NCBI RefSeq assembly: GCF_028471945.1 | Contig: NZ_CP110128.1 | Location: 2,468,501-2,532,500 of the forward strand | Length of the DNA stretch: 64,000 nt | Reading direction: 5' to 3' | Source: Pseudomonas sp. WJP1 | Lineage (GTDB): Bacteria > Pseudomonadota > Gammaproteobacteria > Pseudomonadales > Pseudomonadaceae | Part shown: piece by piece, positions 36,155 through 46,747 of the stretch | Numbering within the stretch: position 1 is the stretch's first letter | Layout of the letters: each line of letters opens with the position of its first letter | Position numbers and translations under genes: made by a program | Notes under the pieces: generated by a model | Database searches by the model: none | Told to the model about the DNA's origin: nothing | Seen by the model: only the letters and a program-made list of their open reading frames with translations

Positions 36155-38092
36155 ATGGGCCAGACTCGTTTTGCCAGTGGGCGTCAATTGGATCTGATTT
36201 GCCTGGGGCGCCTAGGCGTCGACCTCTATGCGCAGCAAGTCGGGGCGCGGCTGGAGGATGTAAGCAGCTTTGCCAAGTACCTCGGCGGCTCGTCCGCCAA
36301 CATCGCCTTCGGCACCGCGCGGTTGGGGCTCAAGTCGGCGATGCTGAGCCGGGTGGGGGACGACCATATGGGGCGCTTCCTCGTTGAATCCCTGACCCGT
36401 GAAGGCTGCGACGTCAGTGGCATCAAGGTCGACCCGGAACGCCTGACGGCGATGGTGCTGCTGGGTCTCAAGGACCGCGAAACCTTTCCCTTGGTGTTCT
36501 ACCGCGAAAACTGCGCCGACATGGCGCTGCGGGCCGAAGACATCAGCGAAGCCTTCATCGCTTCCAGTAAAGCCCTGCTGATCACCGGTACCCATTTTTC
36601 CACCGATGGCGTGTACAAGGCGAGCATCCAGGCCCTGGACTATGCCCACAAGCACAACGTCAAACGGGTGCTGGACATCGACTACCGCCCGGTACTCTGG
36701 GGCCTGGCCGGCAAGGCGGACGGTGAAACCCGCTTCGTCGCCGACCAGAACGTCAGCCAGCATGTGCAGGAAATCCTCCCGCGTTTCGATCTCATTGTCG
36801 GCACCGAAGAAGAGTTTCTGATTGCCGGTGGTTCCGAAGACTTGCTCACGGCGCTGCGCAATGTCCGGCGAGTGAGCGACGCCACCCTGGTGGTCAAGCT
36901 CGGCCCGCAAGGCTGCACAGTGATTCATGGTGAGATCCCGGCCCGTCTCGAAGACGGTGCGATTTATCCCGGTGTGCGTGTGGAAGTGCTCAACGTGCTG
37001 GGGGCTGGCGACGCCTTCATGTCGGGCTTCCTCAGTGGCTGGCTGGAAGACGCCAGCGATGAGCGCTGCTGCCAGTTGGCCAATGCCTGCGGCGGTCTGG
37101 TGGTCTCGCGCCATGCCTGCGCCCCGGCGATGCCGACCCGGGCCGAACTCGATTACCTGTTCAACAGCCCGGTGCCGATTACCCGGCCGGATCAGGACGC
37201 GGTGTTGCAGCGCCTGCATCAGGTCAGCGTGCCGCGCAAGCAGTGGAAGCAGCTGTTCATCTTTGCTTTCGACCATCGCTGGCAACTGGTGGAACTGGCC
37301 CAGGCGGGTGGTCGTGACCTCAACGCCATCAGCGAACTCAAGCAACTGTTCATCCGGGCCGTGGAACGGGTCGAAGCCGATTTGCAAAAGCAAGGTATCG
37401 AGGCCGATGTCGGGCTGCTGGCCGATCAACGTTTCGGCCAGGACTCACTCAACGCCGCAACGGGTCGCGGCTGGTGGGTGGCGCGGCCGGTAGAAGTGCA
37501 GGGCTCGCGGCCATTGGCCTTCGAACATGGTCGCTCCATCGGCAGCAACCTGATCGCCTGGCCACAGGAACAAATCATCAAGTGCCTGGTGCAATTCCAC
37601 CCGGACGACGAGCCCATGCTGCGCCTGGAGCAGGAAGCGCAGATCAAGGGTTTGTACCAGGCATCCCAGGTCAGCGGTCATGAGCTGCTGCTGGAAATCA
37701 TCCCGCCCAAGGATCACCCCTCGACGCACCCGGACGTGTTGTATCGCGCCCTCAAGCGCCTCTACAACCTGGGTATCTACCCGGCGTGGTGGAAGATCGA
37801 AGCGCAAAGCGCCCAAGAGTGGAAGCAACTTGACGAACTGATCCAGGAGCGCGACCCGTATTGCCGAGGCGTGGTGCTGCTGGGCTTGAATGCCCCGGCA
37901 TCGGCGTTGGCCGAAGGCTTTCAACAGGCCAGCCAGAGCCAGACCTGCCGCGGATTTGCCGTGGGGCGGACGATTTTCCAGGAGCCGAGTCGCGCGTGGT
38001 TGGCCGGGGAAATTGACGATGAGGCGCTGATTCAGCAGGTGCAGGGCACTTTTGTTGAATTGATCGATGCCTGGCGTACTGCCCGCGCTTGA
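36155..38092 (+). CDS. iolC: 5-dehydro-2-deoxygluconokinase fused to a DUF2090 domain
   Basis: 645 residues. Residues 1-330 are a PfkB/ribokinase-type kinase with GGSSANIAFGTARLG and the ATP/anion-hole motif NVLGAGDAFMSGF. Residues about 340-640 are a DUF2090 domain (FIFAFDHRWQLVELAQ, LLEIIPPKDH, AVGRTIFQEPS), an aldolase-like TIM barrel. The kinase phosphorylates 5-dehydro-2-deoxy-D-gluconate; the second domain may cleave the product to dihydroxyacetone phosphate and malonate semialdehyde (IolJ role), and no separate iolJ gene is present in the window. AGGAG precedes ATG 36155. First gene of the iol operon. Confidence 0.94.
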   Translation: MGQTRFASGRQLDLICLGRLGVDLYAQQVGARLEDVSSFAKYLGGSSANIAFGTARLGLKSAMLSRVGDDHMGRFLVESLTREGCDVSGIKVDPERLTAMVLLGLKDRETFPLVFYRENCADMALRAEDISEAFIASSKALLITGTHFSTDGVYKASIQALDYAHKHNVKRVLDIDYRPVLWGLAGKADGETRFVADQNVSQHVQEILPRFDLIVGTEEEFLIAGGSEDLLTALRNVRRVSDATLVVKLGPQGCTVIHGEIPARLEDGAIYPGVRVEVLNVLGAGDAFMSGFLSGWLEDASDERCCQLANACGGLVVSRHACAPAMPTRAELDYLFNSPVPITRPDQDAVLQRLHQVSVPRKQWKQLFIFAFDHRWQLVELAQAGGRDLNAISELKQLFIRAVERVEADLQKQGIEADVGLLADQRFGQDSLNAATGRGWWVARPVEVQGSRPLAFEHGRSIGSNLIAWPQEQIIKCLVQFHPDDEPMLRLEQEAQIKGLYQASQVSGHELLLEIIPPKDHPSTHPDVLYRALKRLYNLGIYPAWWKIEAQSAQEWKQLDELIQERDPYCRGVVLLGLNAPASALAEGFQQASQSQTCRGFAVGRTIFQEPSRAWLAGEIDDEALIQQVQGTFVELIDAWRTARA

Positions 38093-38109
38093 GGAAACAC
38101 CGCGCGATC

Positions 38110-38201
38110 CTGTGGGAGCGAGCCTGCTCGCGATAGCGGACTGACAGTCAACATTAACGTCGCCTGATACACCGCTATCGCGAGCAGGCTCGCTCCTACA
38201 G
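38110..38201. repeat. REP inverted pair inside the iol operon
   Basis: CTGTGGGAGCGAGCCTGCTC starts at 38110 and its inverse (with CTCCTACAG) ends at 38201. It lies between iolC and iolE and could stabilise or attenuate the transcript. Confidence 0.9.
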
Positions 38202-38232
38202 GGTTTTGTGTCGTTCTTAGTGATTTATGTAA

Positions 38233-38240
38233 AACAATAA
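38233..38240 (+). promoter_or_regulatory. AACAATAA motif (Crc/Hfq type) before iolE
   Basis: AANAANAA directly in front of the AAGGTG ribosome site of iolE. Confidence 0.55.
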
Positions 38241-38251
38241 AAGGTGCAGCC

Positions 38252-39145
38252 ATGCCCGCTATTCGAATTGGCATTAACCCGATTTCCTGGAGCAACGACG
38301 ACCTGCCGTCCCTCGGTGGCGAGACGCCATTGAGCACCGCCCTGAGCGAAGGCAAGGAAATCGGTTACGAAGGTTTTGAACTCAACGGCAAATTCCCCAA
38401 GGACGCCAAAGGCGTCGGCGACGTGTTGCGGCCCTATGATCTGGCGTTGGTATCGGGCTGGTACTCCAGTCGCCTGGCCCGCCGCTCGGTGGCCGAGGAA
38501 ATCGACGCCATCGGCAGCCACGTCGAGCTGCTCGCCAGCAACGGTGCCAAGGTGCTGGTCTACGGAGAAGTCGCCGACTCGATCCAGGGTCAACGCATTC
38601 CACTGGTGGAGCGTCCGCGTTTCCACACTGAACAGGCCTGGCAGGAATACGCCGACAAGCTCACCGAGCTTGCGCGTTTCACCCTGTCCCGGGGCGTACG
38701 CCTGGCCTATCACCATCACATGGGGGCTTACGTCGAATCCCCGGCCGACATCGACAAACTGATGGCCTTGACCGGCAGCGAGGTCGGCCTGCTGTTCGAT
38801 TCGGGCCATTGCTACATGGGCGGCGGCGAACCCTTGCAGGTGCTGCGCAAGCACATCGAGCGCATCTGCCACGTGCATTTCAAGGACGTGCGCAAACCGG
38901 TGGTGCAGATGGCGCGCAACAACCTGTGGAGCTTCCCGGACTGCATCATCAACGGCACCTTCACCGTGCCGGGGGATGGCGACATCGACTTCGCTGAACT
39001 GCTGGACGTGCTGCTGGCGGCCGATTACCACGGCTGGCTGGTGGTCGAGGCCGAGCAGGACCCGGCGGTGGCGCCGAGTTATGTCTACGCGAAAAAAGGC
39101 TACGACACCTTGCGCGCGCTGCTCGACGAGAGGACTGCACGATGA
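38252..39145 (+). CDS. iolE: Inosose dehydratase
   Basis: 297 residues, xylose-isomerase-like TIM barrel. IRIGINPISWSNDDLP at the N-terminus, YHHHMGAYVES, LLFDSGHCYMGGGEPL, CHVHFKDVRK and VVEAEQDP provide the metal-binding histidine, aspartate and glutamate residues. It dehydrates 2-keto-myo-inositol (inosose) to the trihydroxycyclohexanedione used by IolD. The stop overlaps the iolB start (ATGA), so the two are coupled. Confidence 0.95.
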   Translation: MPAIRIGINPISWSNDDLPSLGGETPLSTALSEGKEIGYEGFELNGKFPKDAKGVGDVLRPYDLALVSGWYSSRLARRSVAEEIDAIGSHVELLASNGAKVLVYGEVADSIQGQRIPLVERPRFHTEQAWQEYADKLTELARFTLSRGVRLAYHHHMGAYVESPADIDKLMALTGSEVGLLFDSGHCYMGGGEPLQVLRKHIERICHVHFKDVRKPVVQMARNNLWSFPDCIINGTFTVPGDGDIDFAELLDVLLAADYHGWLVVEAEQDPAVAPSYVYAKKGYDTLRALLDERTAR

Positions 39146-39951
39146 GCCTGCTGGTCAAAAGCAATGCCCGTGGCCGGACCATGGTCGAGTTGGGCAAAGG
39201 TGAGCTGCAATACGTCGGCTTCGCCGCCTACCGCTTGAGCCTCGGCGAGAGCCTGCCGGTCTCGGCCGGTGACAAGGAACTGTGCCTGGTGCTGCTCAGC
39301 GGCCGGGCCAGTATCAAGGGTGAAGCGCCGGTGCACGGTGCGTTCGACTGGGACAACCTTGGGGATCGCCAGTCGGTTTTCGAAGACAAATCCCCCTTCG
39401 CTGCGTACTTGCCGCCTGGCAGTCAGGCCCAGGTGGTGGCGTTGAGTGATGTGCAAATTGCCGTTTGCGCCGCGCCCGGTTCGATCACCGGTGATATCGG
39501 CCCACGCCTGATCAAACCTGAAGCCATGAAACGCAGTGTGCGCGGCAAGGGCGCCAACACCCGTTACGTCTGCGACATCCTGCCAGACACCGAGCCCGCC
39601 CATTCACTGCTGGTGGTTGAAGTGCGCACGCCGTCCGGACACTCCTCGAGCTATCCACCGCACAAGCACGACACCGACGACCTGCCGCACCAGAGCTTTC
39701 TCGAAGAAACCTATTACCACCAGATCAACCCGCCCCAGGGCTTCGTGTTCCAGCGGGTGTACACCGACGATCGCAGCATCGACCAGGCCATGGCCGTGGA
39801 AAACAGCGACCTGGTGGTCGTGCCCAAGGGTTATCACCCGGTCAGTGTGCCGTACGGCTACGAGTCGTATTACCTGAACGTGATGGCCGGCCCGAAACGC
39901 GTCTGGCAGTTCCACAACGATCCGCAGCACAGCTGGCTGCTGGATCTCTGA
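39142..39951 (+). CDS. iolB: 5-deoxy-glucuronate isomerase
   Basis: 269 residues, bicupin. The metal-binding region SSYPPHKHDTDDLPHQSFLEETYYHQ is visible in pieces (HKH then E), as is GYHPVSVPYGYESYYLN. It isomerises 5-deoxy-glucuronate to 5-dehydro-2-deoxygluconate, the IolC substrate. Overlaps iolE by four bases. Confidence 0.95.
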   Translation: MSLLVKSNARGRTMVELGKGELQYVGFAAYRLSLGESLPVSAGDKELCLVLLSGRASIKGEAPVHGAFDWDNLGDRQSVFEDKSPFAAYLPPGSQAQVVALSDVQIAVCAAPGSITGDIGPRLIKPEAMKRSVRGKGANTRYVCDILPDTEPAHSLLVVEVRTPSGHSSSYPPHKHDTDDLPHQSFLEETYYHQINPPQGFVFQRVYTDDRSIDQAMAVENSDLVVVPKGYHPVSVPYGYESYYLNVMAGPKRVWQFHNDPQHSWLLDL

Positions 39952-39985
39952 ATTCCACCGTCTGAATTCCACTATCTGCAGGGAG

Positions 39986-39993
39986 AACAATAA
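39986..39993 (+). promoter_or_regulatory. AACAATAA motif (Crc/Hfq type) before mmsA
   Basis: AANAANAA lies between the GGGAG and the ATG of the mmsA gene, so Hfq binding there would directly cover the ribosome site. Confidence 0.55.
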
Positions 39994-39995
39994 CG

Positions 39996-41498
39996 ATGAG
40001 CGACGTCCAGGTTGTAGGCCACTACATCGACGGTCAAGTGCAAGACACCGGCAGTGAGCGGTTCAGCAATGTTTTCAACCCGGCCACCGGCAGCGTGCAG
40101 GCCCGGGTCGGGCTGGCCAGCGAGAAGACCGTGGACGAGGCAGTCGCATCGGCCCTCAAGGCATTCCCGGCCTGGTCCGAGCAATCGTCCCTGCGCCGTT
40201 CGCGGGTGATGTTCAAGTTCAAGGAGTTGCTCGACCGCCATCACGACGAACTGGCAGAAATCATCAGCCGCGAACACGGCAAGGTGTTTTCCGATGCCAA
40301 GGGCGAAGTTACCCGTGGCATCGAAATCGTCGAATACGCCTGCGGTGCGCCGAACCTGTTGAAAACCGAATTCAGCGACAACATCGGCGGTGGCATCGAC
40401 AACTGGAACCTGCGCCAGCCCCTGGGCGTCTGCGCCGGGGTCACGCCGTTCAACTTCCCGGTGATGGTGCCGCTGTGGATGATCCCGCTGGCGCTGGTGA
40501 CCGGTAACTGCTTCATTCTCAAGCCGTCCGAACGCGACCCGTCCGCCAGTTTGCTGATGGCGCGGTTGCTGACTGAAGCCGGTCTGCCGGATGGCGTGTT
40601 CAACGTGGTCCAGGGCGACAAGGCTGCGGTCGACGCGCTGCTGCAACACCCGGACATCGAAGCGATTTCCTTTGTCGGTTCGACGCCGATTGCCGAATAC
40701 ATCCACCAGCAGGCCACCTCCCGGGGCAAACGCGTGCAGGCCCTGGGCGGGGCGAAGAACCACATGATCGTCATGCCCGATGCGGATCTGGATCAAGCGG
40801 CGGATGCCCTGATCGGCGCGGCGTACGGTTCGGCCGGTGAGCGCTGCATGGCGATCTCGATTGCCGTGGCGGTCGGCGATGTCGGCGACCAGCTAATTGC
40901 CAAACTGCTGCCGCGCATCGATCAGCTCAAGGTCGGCAACGGCCTGCAGGGCGACACCGACATGGGGCCTTTGGTGACGGCCGAGCACAAGGCCAAGGTG
41001 GAAGGTTTCATTGACCAGGGTGTGGCCCAGGGCGCACAGCTGATTGTCGACGGTCGCCACTTCAAGGTGCCGGGGGCCGAGAATGGCTTCTTCGTCGGTG
41101 CGACGCTGTTCGACAAGGTCACGACCGAGATGAGCATCTACCAGCAAGAGATTTTCGGCCCGGTGCTGGGCATCGTGCGGGTACCGGATTTCGCCAGTGC
41201 CGTGGCGCTGATCAACGCCCATGAATTCGGCAACGGCGTGTCCTGCTTCACCAGCGACGGCGGCATTGCCCGCGCCTTCGCCCGCAGCATCAAGGTCGGC
41301 ATGGTCGGCATCAACGTGCCGATTCCTGTGCCCATGGCCTGGCACTCGTTCGGTGGCTGGAAGCGCTCGCTGTTCGGCGACCACCATGCCTACGGCGAAG
41401 AAGGCATTCGCTTCTACAGCCGCTACAAAAGCGTGATGCAACGCTGGCCCGACAGCATCGCCAAGGGCCCTGAATTCAGCATGCCGACCGCCAAATAA
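39996..41498 (+). CDS. mmsA: Methylmalonate/malonate-semialdehyde dehydrogenase (CoA-acylating)
   Basis: 500 residues, ALDH superfamily. Nucleophile C284 is in [11 protein letters not shown]. The usual general-base glutamate is absent ([11 protein letters not shown]), as expected for the CoA-dependent branch. In this operon it plays the IolA role, turning malonate semialdehyde into acetyl-CoA and CO2. A second mmsA for valine breakdown usually lies elsewhere in such genomes. Confidence 0.94.
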   Translation: MSDVQVVGHYIDGQVQDTGSERFSNVFNPATGSVQARVGLASEKTVDEAVASALKAFPAWSEQSSLRRSRVMFKFKELLDRHHDELAEIISREHGKVFSDAKGEVTRGIEIVEYACGAPNLLKTEFSDNIGGGIDNWNLRQPLGVCAGVTPFNFPVMVPLWMIPLALVTGNCFILKPSERDPSASLLMARLLTEAGLPDGVFNVVQGDKAAVDALLQHPDIEAISFVGSTPIAEYIHQQATSRGKRVQALGGAKNHMIVMPDADLDQAADALIGAAYGSAGERCMAISIAVAVGDVGDQLIAKLLPRIDQLKVGNGLQGDTDMGPLVTAEHKAKVEGFIDQGVAQGAQLIVDGRHFKVPGAENGFFVGATLFDKVTTEMSIYQQEIFGPVLGIVRVPDFASAVALINAHEFGNGVSCFTSDGGIARAFARSIKVGMVGINVPIPVPMAWHSFGGWKRSLFGDHHAYGEEGIRFYSRYKSVMQRWPDSIAKGPEFSMPTAK

Positions 41499-41513
41499 TT
41501 CGCTTATACGGAG

Positions 41514-41521
41514 AACAACAA
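41514..41521 (+). promoter_or_regulatory. AACAACAA motif (Crc/Hfq type) before iolI
   Basis: AANAANAA between the GGAG and the ATG at 41525. Confidence 0.55.
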
Positions 41522-41524
41522 AAA

Positions 41525-42346
41525 ATGAGCAAACCCCTGCGTTTCGCCCTCAACCGTATGGTCGCACCCCGTTTGTCCCTGCCGGCGTTCATCGAGTTGG
41601 CGGTGACCCTCAAGGCCGACGCCATCGAGATCCGCAACGATCTCAAGGGCGTTGAAATCGAAGACGGCACCGCACCCGAACACGTGCGTCAATTGTGCGC
41701 GGCCAAGGGCATCACCGTGTTGTCGATCAACGCGCTGTATCCGTTCGATGTGTGGAATGACGAGCGCCGTGCACAGGCCCTGAAACTTGCCGCCTATGCC
41801 CGCGATTGTGGTGCGCAGGGTTTGGTCATGTGCCCGCTGAACGAGCGCACTGATCCACGTACCGAGGCGCAGCGTGCGTCCGGCCTGCGCACGGCGTTGA
41901 GTGAACTGGCGCCGATCCTGCGCGATCACGGCATCCTTGGCTTCATCGAGCCGCTGGGTTTCGAAGAGTGCTCGCTGCGGCGCAAACGCACGGCAGTGGA
42001 TGCGATCAAGGCCATCGGCGGGCTGGATGTGTTCCGCCTGGTGCATGACACCTTCCACCACCATCTGGCCAGCGAACATGAGTTTTTCCCTGAGCTGACC
42101 GGGCTGGTGCACATCTCCGGGGTCGAGGATGCCGAGGCGCCGCTGGCGACCATTCGTGACGGCCATCGGGTGCTGGTGGGCGAGGGCGACATCCTCGGCA
42201 ATGCGGCGCAGATCGATACCTTGCTCGGTAGCGGCTACAGCGGCTACCTGTCGTTCGAACCGTTTGCCGACAGCGTGCATGGGTTGGCGGATATCGAACG
42301 GGCGATCGGCGCGAGCATGGATCACCTGCAGAAATCCCTGGCCTGA
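41525..42346 (+). CDS. iolI: 2-keto-myo-inositol isomerase (IolI-like TIM barrel)
   Basis: 273 residues. [20 protein letters not shown], the EPLGF and [11 protein letters not shown] segments and the C-terminal SFEPFAD carry the metal-binding glutamates and histidines of the AP-endonuclease-2 fold. Length and sequence fit IolI, which interconverts 2-keto-myo-inositol and 1-keto-D-chiro-inositol and so lets D-chiro-inositol enter the pathway. Position between mmsA and iolD supports this. Confidence 0.87.
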   Translation: MSKPLRFALNRMVAPRLSLPAFIELAVTLKADAIEIRNDLKGVEIEDGTAPEHVRQLCAAKGITVLSINALYPFDVWNDERRAQALKLAAYARDCGAQGLVMCPLNERTDPRTEAQRASGLRTALSELAPILRDHGILGFIEPLGFEECSLRRKRTAVDAIKAIGGLDVFRLVHDTFHHHLASEHEFFPELTGLVHISGVEDAEAPLATIRDGHRVLVGEGDILGNAAQIDTLLGSGYSGYLSFEPFADSVHGLADIERAIGASMDHLQKSLA

Positions 42347-42393
42347 TGGAGATCCCCACAGGGACCGGATTGCATTCACAAAAAGGTGCAAGC

Positions 42394-44325
42394 ATGACCA
42401 CAACAAGACTGACCATGGCCCAGGCCCTGGTGAAATTCCTCGATAACCAGTACATCGAGGTCGATGGGGTCCAGAGCAAATTCGTCGCCGGGATCTTTAC
42501 CATCTTCGGCCACGGCAACGTGCTGGGTCTGGGCCAGGCCCTGGATCAGGACAGTGGCGACCTGATCGTCCATCAGGGCCGCAATGAGCAAGGCATGGCC
42601 CATGCCGCCATCGGGTTCGCCAAGCAGCATCTGCGGCGCAAGATCTACGCCTGCACTTCATCCGTGGGGCCGGGCGCGGCGAACATGCTGACCGCTGCCG
42701 CCACCGCGACAGCTAACCGCATTCCCTTGCTGCTGCTGCCTGGCGATGTCTACGCCTGCCGCCAGCCCGACCCGGTGTTGCAGCAGATCGAGCAGTTCCA
42801 TGACCTGAGCATCAGCACCAACGATGCATTCAAGGCGGTCAGTAAATACTGGGACCGCATCAACCGTCCCGAGCAGTTGATGACGGCAGCGATCCACGCC
42901 ATGCGTGTGCTTACCGACCCTGCGGAAACCGGCGCCGTGACCCTGGCCCTGCCGCAGGACGTGCAGGCCGAGGCTTACGATTATCCCGATTATTTCCTGC
43001 AAAAACGCGTGCACCGCATCGAGCGTCGCCCAGCCACCGAAGCCATGCTCGGCGATGCACTGGCGTTGTTCAAGGGCAAGCGCAAGCCGCTGATCATCTG
43101 CGGTGGCGGAGTCAAGTATTCCGGGGCCAACGCCGCATTGCAGGCCTTTGCCGAGCGCTTCGACATTCCGTTCGCCGAAACCCAGGCCGGCAAGAGCGCG
43201 GTGGTCTCCAGCCATCCGCTTAATGTGGGTGGCATCGGCGAAACAGGTTGCCTGGCGGCGAACCTGCTGGCCAGGGACGCTGACCTGATCATCGGCATCG
43301 GCACCCGCTACAGCGACTTCACCACCGCGTCGAAGTCCTTGTTTGCACACCCCGGGGTGCAATTTCTCAACCTCAATATCAGCCCCTGCGACGCGCTGAA
43401 ACTCGACGGCGTGCAATTGCTGGCGGACGCCAGAGCCGGTTTGCAGACATTGGGCGAAGCACTGGGGGATTATCGCTCGAGCTGGGGCGATCATCCCCGC
43501 CAGGCCAAGGCGCAACTGGATGAGGAAGTCGATCGCCTCTATCAGCTGCAATACCAGGCCAAGGATTTCGTCCCGGAAATCAACGACCACCTGGACCCGG
43601 CCGTCCTGCGTGAATTCATCGAGCTGACCGGTTCCTGCCTGACCCAGAGCCGTGTACTCGGCGTGCTCAACGAAACCCTGGCCGACGACGCCGTGATCGT
43701 CGCTGCAGCCGGGAGCCTGCCTGGCGACTTGCAGCGCAGTTGGCGCAGCAAGGGCGTGAACACCTATCACGTCGAGTACGGCTATTCCTGCATGGGTTAC
43801 GAGGTCAACGCTGCGTTGGGCGTGAAACTCGCCGAGCCGGATCGTGAGGTCTATGCGCTGGTGGGCGACGGCTCCTACATGATGCTGCACTCGGAGCTGG
43901 CGACCTCGATTCAGGAGCGACGCAAGATCAACGTGGTGCTGCTCGACAACATGACCTTCGGCTGCATCAACAACTTGCAGATGGGCAACGGCATGGACAG
44001 CTTCGGCACCGAGTTCCGCTTCCGCAACCCGCAAACCGGCAAGCTCGATGGCGGCTTTGTACCGGTGGATTTCGCCATGAGCGCGGCGGCCTATGGCTGC
44101 AAGACGTACAAAGTGACCACCGTTGACGAGCTGCAGGCTGCACTGGCGGATGCGCGCTTGCAGACGGTGTCGACGCTGATCGATATCAAGGTTCTGCCCA
44201 AGACCATGATTCACGGCTACCTGTCCTGGTGGCGGGTCGGCGTGGCGCAGGTTTCCACCAGCGCCCGCACCGATGCGGTGGCCAAGACACTGAACGAACG
44301 ACTGGCAAAGGCCCGTCAGTACTGA
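42394..44325 (+). CDS. iolD: 3D-(3,5/4)-trihydroxycyclohexane-1,2-dione acylhydrolase
   Basis: 643 residues, thiamine-diphosphate enzyme. The N-terminal glutamate region is [17 protein letters not shown] and the ThDP motif is [20 protein letters not shown]. It opens the cyclohexanedione ring to 5-deoxy-glucuronate. The start ATG at 42394 has AAGGTG upstream. An in-frame ATG at 42346 that overlaps the iolI stop would add 16 residues and is unlikely. Confidence 0.95.
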   Translation: MTTTRLTMAQALVKFLDNQYIEVDGVQSKFVAGIFTIFGHGNVLGLGQALDQDSGDLIVHQGRNEQGMAHAAIGFAKQHLRRKIYACTSSVGPGAANMLTAAATATANRIPLLLLPGDVYACRQPDPVLQQIEQFHDLSISTNDAFKAVSKYWDRINRPEQLMTAAIHAMRVLTDPAETGAVTLALPQDVQAEAYDYPDYFLQKRVHRIERRPATEAMLGDALALFKGKRKPLIICGGGVKYSGANAALQAFAERFDIPFAETQAGKSAVVSSHPLNVGGIGETGCLAANLLARDADLIIGIGTRYSDFTTASKSLFAHPGVQFLNLNISPCDALKLDGVQLLADARAGLQTLGEALGDYRSSWGDHPRQAKAQLDEEVDRLYQLQYQAKDFVPEINDHLDPAVLREFIELTGSCLTQSRVLGVLNETLADDAVIVAAAGSLPGDLQRSWRSKGVNTYHVEYGYSCMGYEVNAALGVKLAEPDREVYALVGDGSYMMLHSELATSIQERRKINVVLLDNMTFGCINNLQMGNGMDSFGTEFRFRNPQTGKLDGGFVPVDFAMSAAAYGCKTYKVTTVDELQAALADARLQTVSTLIDIKVLPKTMIHGYLSWWRVGVAQVSTSARTDAVAKTLNERLAKARQY

Positions 44326-45393
<1,068 letters not shown>

Positions 45394-45405
45394 CCACAAC
45401 CCCCC

Positions 45406-45496
45406 CTGTGGGAGCGAGCCTGCTCGCGAATGCGATCAGACCGTCACATGAATGTTGGATGCAAAGCCGCCATCGCGAGCAGGCTCGCTCCCACAA
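45406..45496. repeat. REP inverted pair between iolG and the IolW-like gene
   Basis: CTGTGGGAGCGAGCCTGCTC from 45406 and its inverse ending about 45496. It is the second REP doublet within the iol gene line. Confidence 0.9.
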
Positions 45497-45516
45497 GGGC
45501 CGTCAAGGGTTCACAT

Positions 45517-45527
45517 AACAATAAGAA
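45517..45527 (+). promoter_or_regulatory. AACAATAAGAA double motif (Crc/Hfq type)
   Basis: Two overlapping AANAANAA motifs immediately before the AAGGAG of the 45539 gene. Confidence 0.55.
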
Positions 45528-45538
45528 GGAGTTGATTC

Positions 45539-46588
45539 ATGCGCATCGGACTTGTCGGATACGGCCATGGCGGCCGATTTTTCCATGCTCCACTGATCAG
45601 CAGCTTGCCGGGTGCAACCTTCGTCGGTGTGGTGACCCGTTCAACGGAGCGGCGCCAGTTGCTGGCGGCAGAACACCCTGGCGTGCCGGCCTTCGACAGC
45701 ATCGGCCAACTGGTCGAAGTCGGGGTTGATGTACTGGTGGTGTCCACGCCGCTCAAAGGGCGTCCGGCGCTGGTGCTCGACGCCATTGAACACAATGTGG
45801 CGGTGGTCAGCGACAAGCCGTTCGCCGCCGACGCGCAGCAGGCGCAAACCCTGATCACCATGGCTGAACGTCAGGGCGTGCAACTGAGCGTCTACCAGAA
45901 CCGGCGCTGGGACTCGGACTTTCTCACCGTGCGCAAACTCATCGAGTCCGGTGCGCTGGGCCAGGTTAGCCGTTTCGAGTCACGGATCGAGCGCTATTCA
46001 CCACAGTCGGTGAACAACGGCAGCGGCGGTGGTTGGCTGCGCGACCTGGGCAGTCATCTGGTGGATCAGGCGCTGCTGCTGTTCGGCCCCGTCACCCGGG
46101 TTTATGCCGAACTGGAGTACCTGGAAAAAGGCCAGGCTTTCGACAACGGTTTCTTCATGTCCCTGACCCATGCCAACGGCGTGATCTCGCATTTGGGCGG
46201 TAGTTGCCTGCAAAACACACCTGGCCCGCGTTTTCGCGTGACCGGCACCCAGGGCTGCTACAGCGTCGACGGCCTGGACGGGCAGGAGGCGTCGGCTCTC
46301 GCCGGGCTCACACCGAAATCCGAAGGCGAGCGCTGGGGCGTGGAAGAGCACCGACGCTGGGGCTGGTTCGAACAGGGCGAAGTGCGCGAAAGAATTTCCT
46401 CCGAGCGTGGTTGTTGGAATCAGTTCTATTTACAGCTACAAAGCGCGTTGCAGAGCGGTGGCCCACTGCCGGTGGACGCCCGTGATGCACTGGCGACCAC
46501 CCGCGTGCTAGACGCTGCGCGGCTGAGTTCCGAGCGCCATCAGCTGGTGCAACTAAGCCCCTTCGAAAGTCATCGAACAAAATCATAA
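45539..46588 (+). CDS. IolW/YdgJ-like scyllo-inositol dehydrogenase (Gfo/Idh family)
   Basis: 349 residues. IGLVGYGHGGRFFHAPLI and SVYQNRRWDSDFLTVRKLI are hallmarks of the YdgJ/IolW branch, which contains NADP-dependent scyllo-inositol 2-dehydrogenases. The catalytic lysine is in VVSDKPFAA, and GGWLRDLGSHLVDQALLLFG is the C-terminal domain signature. It probably links scyllo-inositol to 2-keto-myo-inositol. It follows iolG on the same strand and precedes the ABC importer operon, which has its own promoter. Confidence 0.85.
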   Translation: MRIGLVGYGHGGRFFHAPLISSLPGATFVGVVTRSTERRQLLAAEHPGVPAFDSIGQLVEVGVDVLVVSTPLKGRPALVLDAIEHNVAVVSDKPFAADAQQAQTLITMAERQGVQLSVYQNRRWDSDFLTVRKLIESGALGQVSRFESRIERYSPQSVNNGSGGGWLRDLGSHLVDQALLLFGPVTRVYAELEYLEKGQAFDNGFFMSLTHANGVISHLGGSCLQNTPGPRFRVTGTQGCYSVDGLDGQEASALAGLTPKSEGERWGVEEHRRWGWFEQGEVRERISSERGCWNQFYLQLQSALQSGGPLPVDARDALATTRVLDAARLSSERHQLVQLSPFESHRTKS

Positions 46589-46605
46589 TAAAATTCTAAA
46601 ATCTG

Positions 46606-46634
46606 TTGATATGGAAAATATTTTCCAATAAAGT
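46606..46634 (+). promoter_or_regulatory. Sigma-70 promoter of the inositol importer operon
   Basis: TTGATA, a 17-base spacer and TAAAGT. The spacer contains the entire GGAA-N6-TTCC operator. The arrangement mirrors the promoter at 34869-34897. Confidence 0.65.
46613..46626. promoter_or_regulatory. Putative MurR/RpiR operator, perfect palindrome
   Basis: GGAAAATATTTTCC, fully self-complementary, between the -35 and -10 boxes of the importer promoter. Confidence 0.65.
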
Positions 46635-46721
46635 CATTTCCAGCGAACTGCCTCGCACCCGGCCCCAACTCTTTTCCCGCTTGTCCGCTTACTGAAATCG
46701 TCACGCCTTATCCATAAAACC

Positions 46722-46729
46722 AACAAAAA
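46722..46729 (+). promoter_or_regulatory. AACAAAAA motif (Crc/Hfq type)
   Basis: AANAANAA just before the GGAGAAAG ribosome site of the importer binding protein. Confidence 0.45.
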
Positions 46730-46747
46730 TGTGGAGAAAGACCTTTC

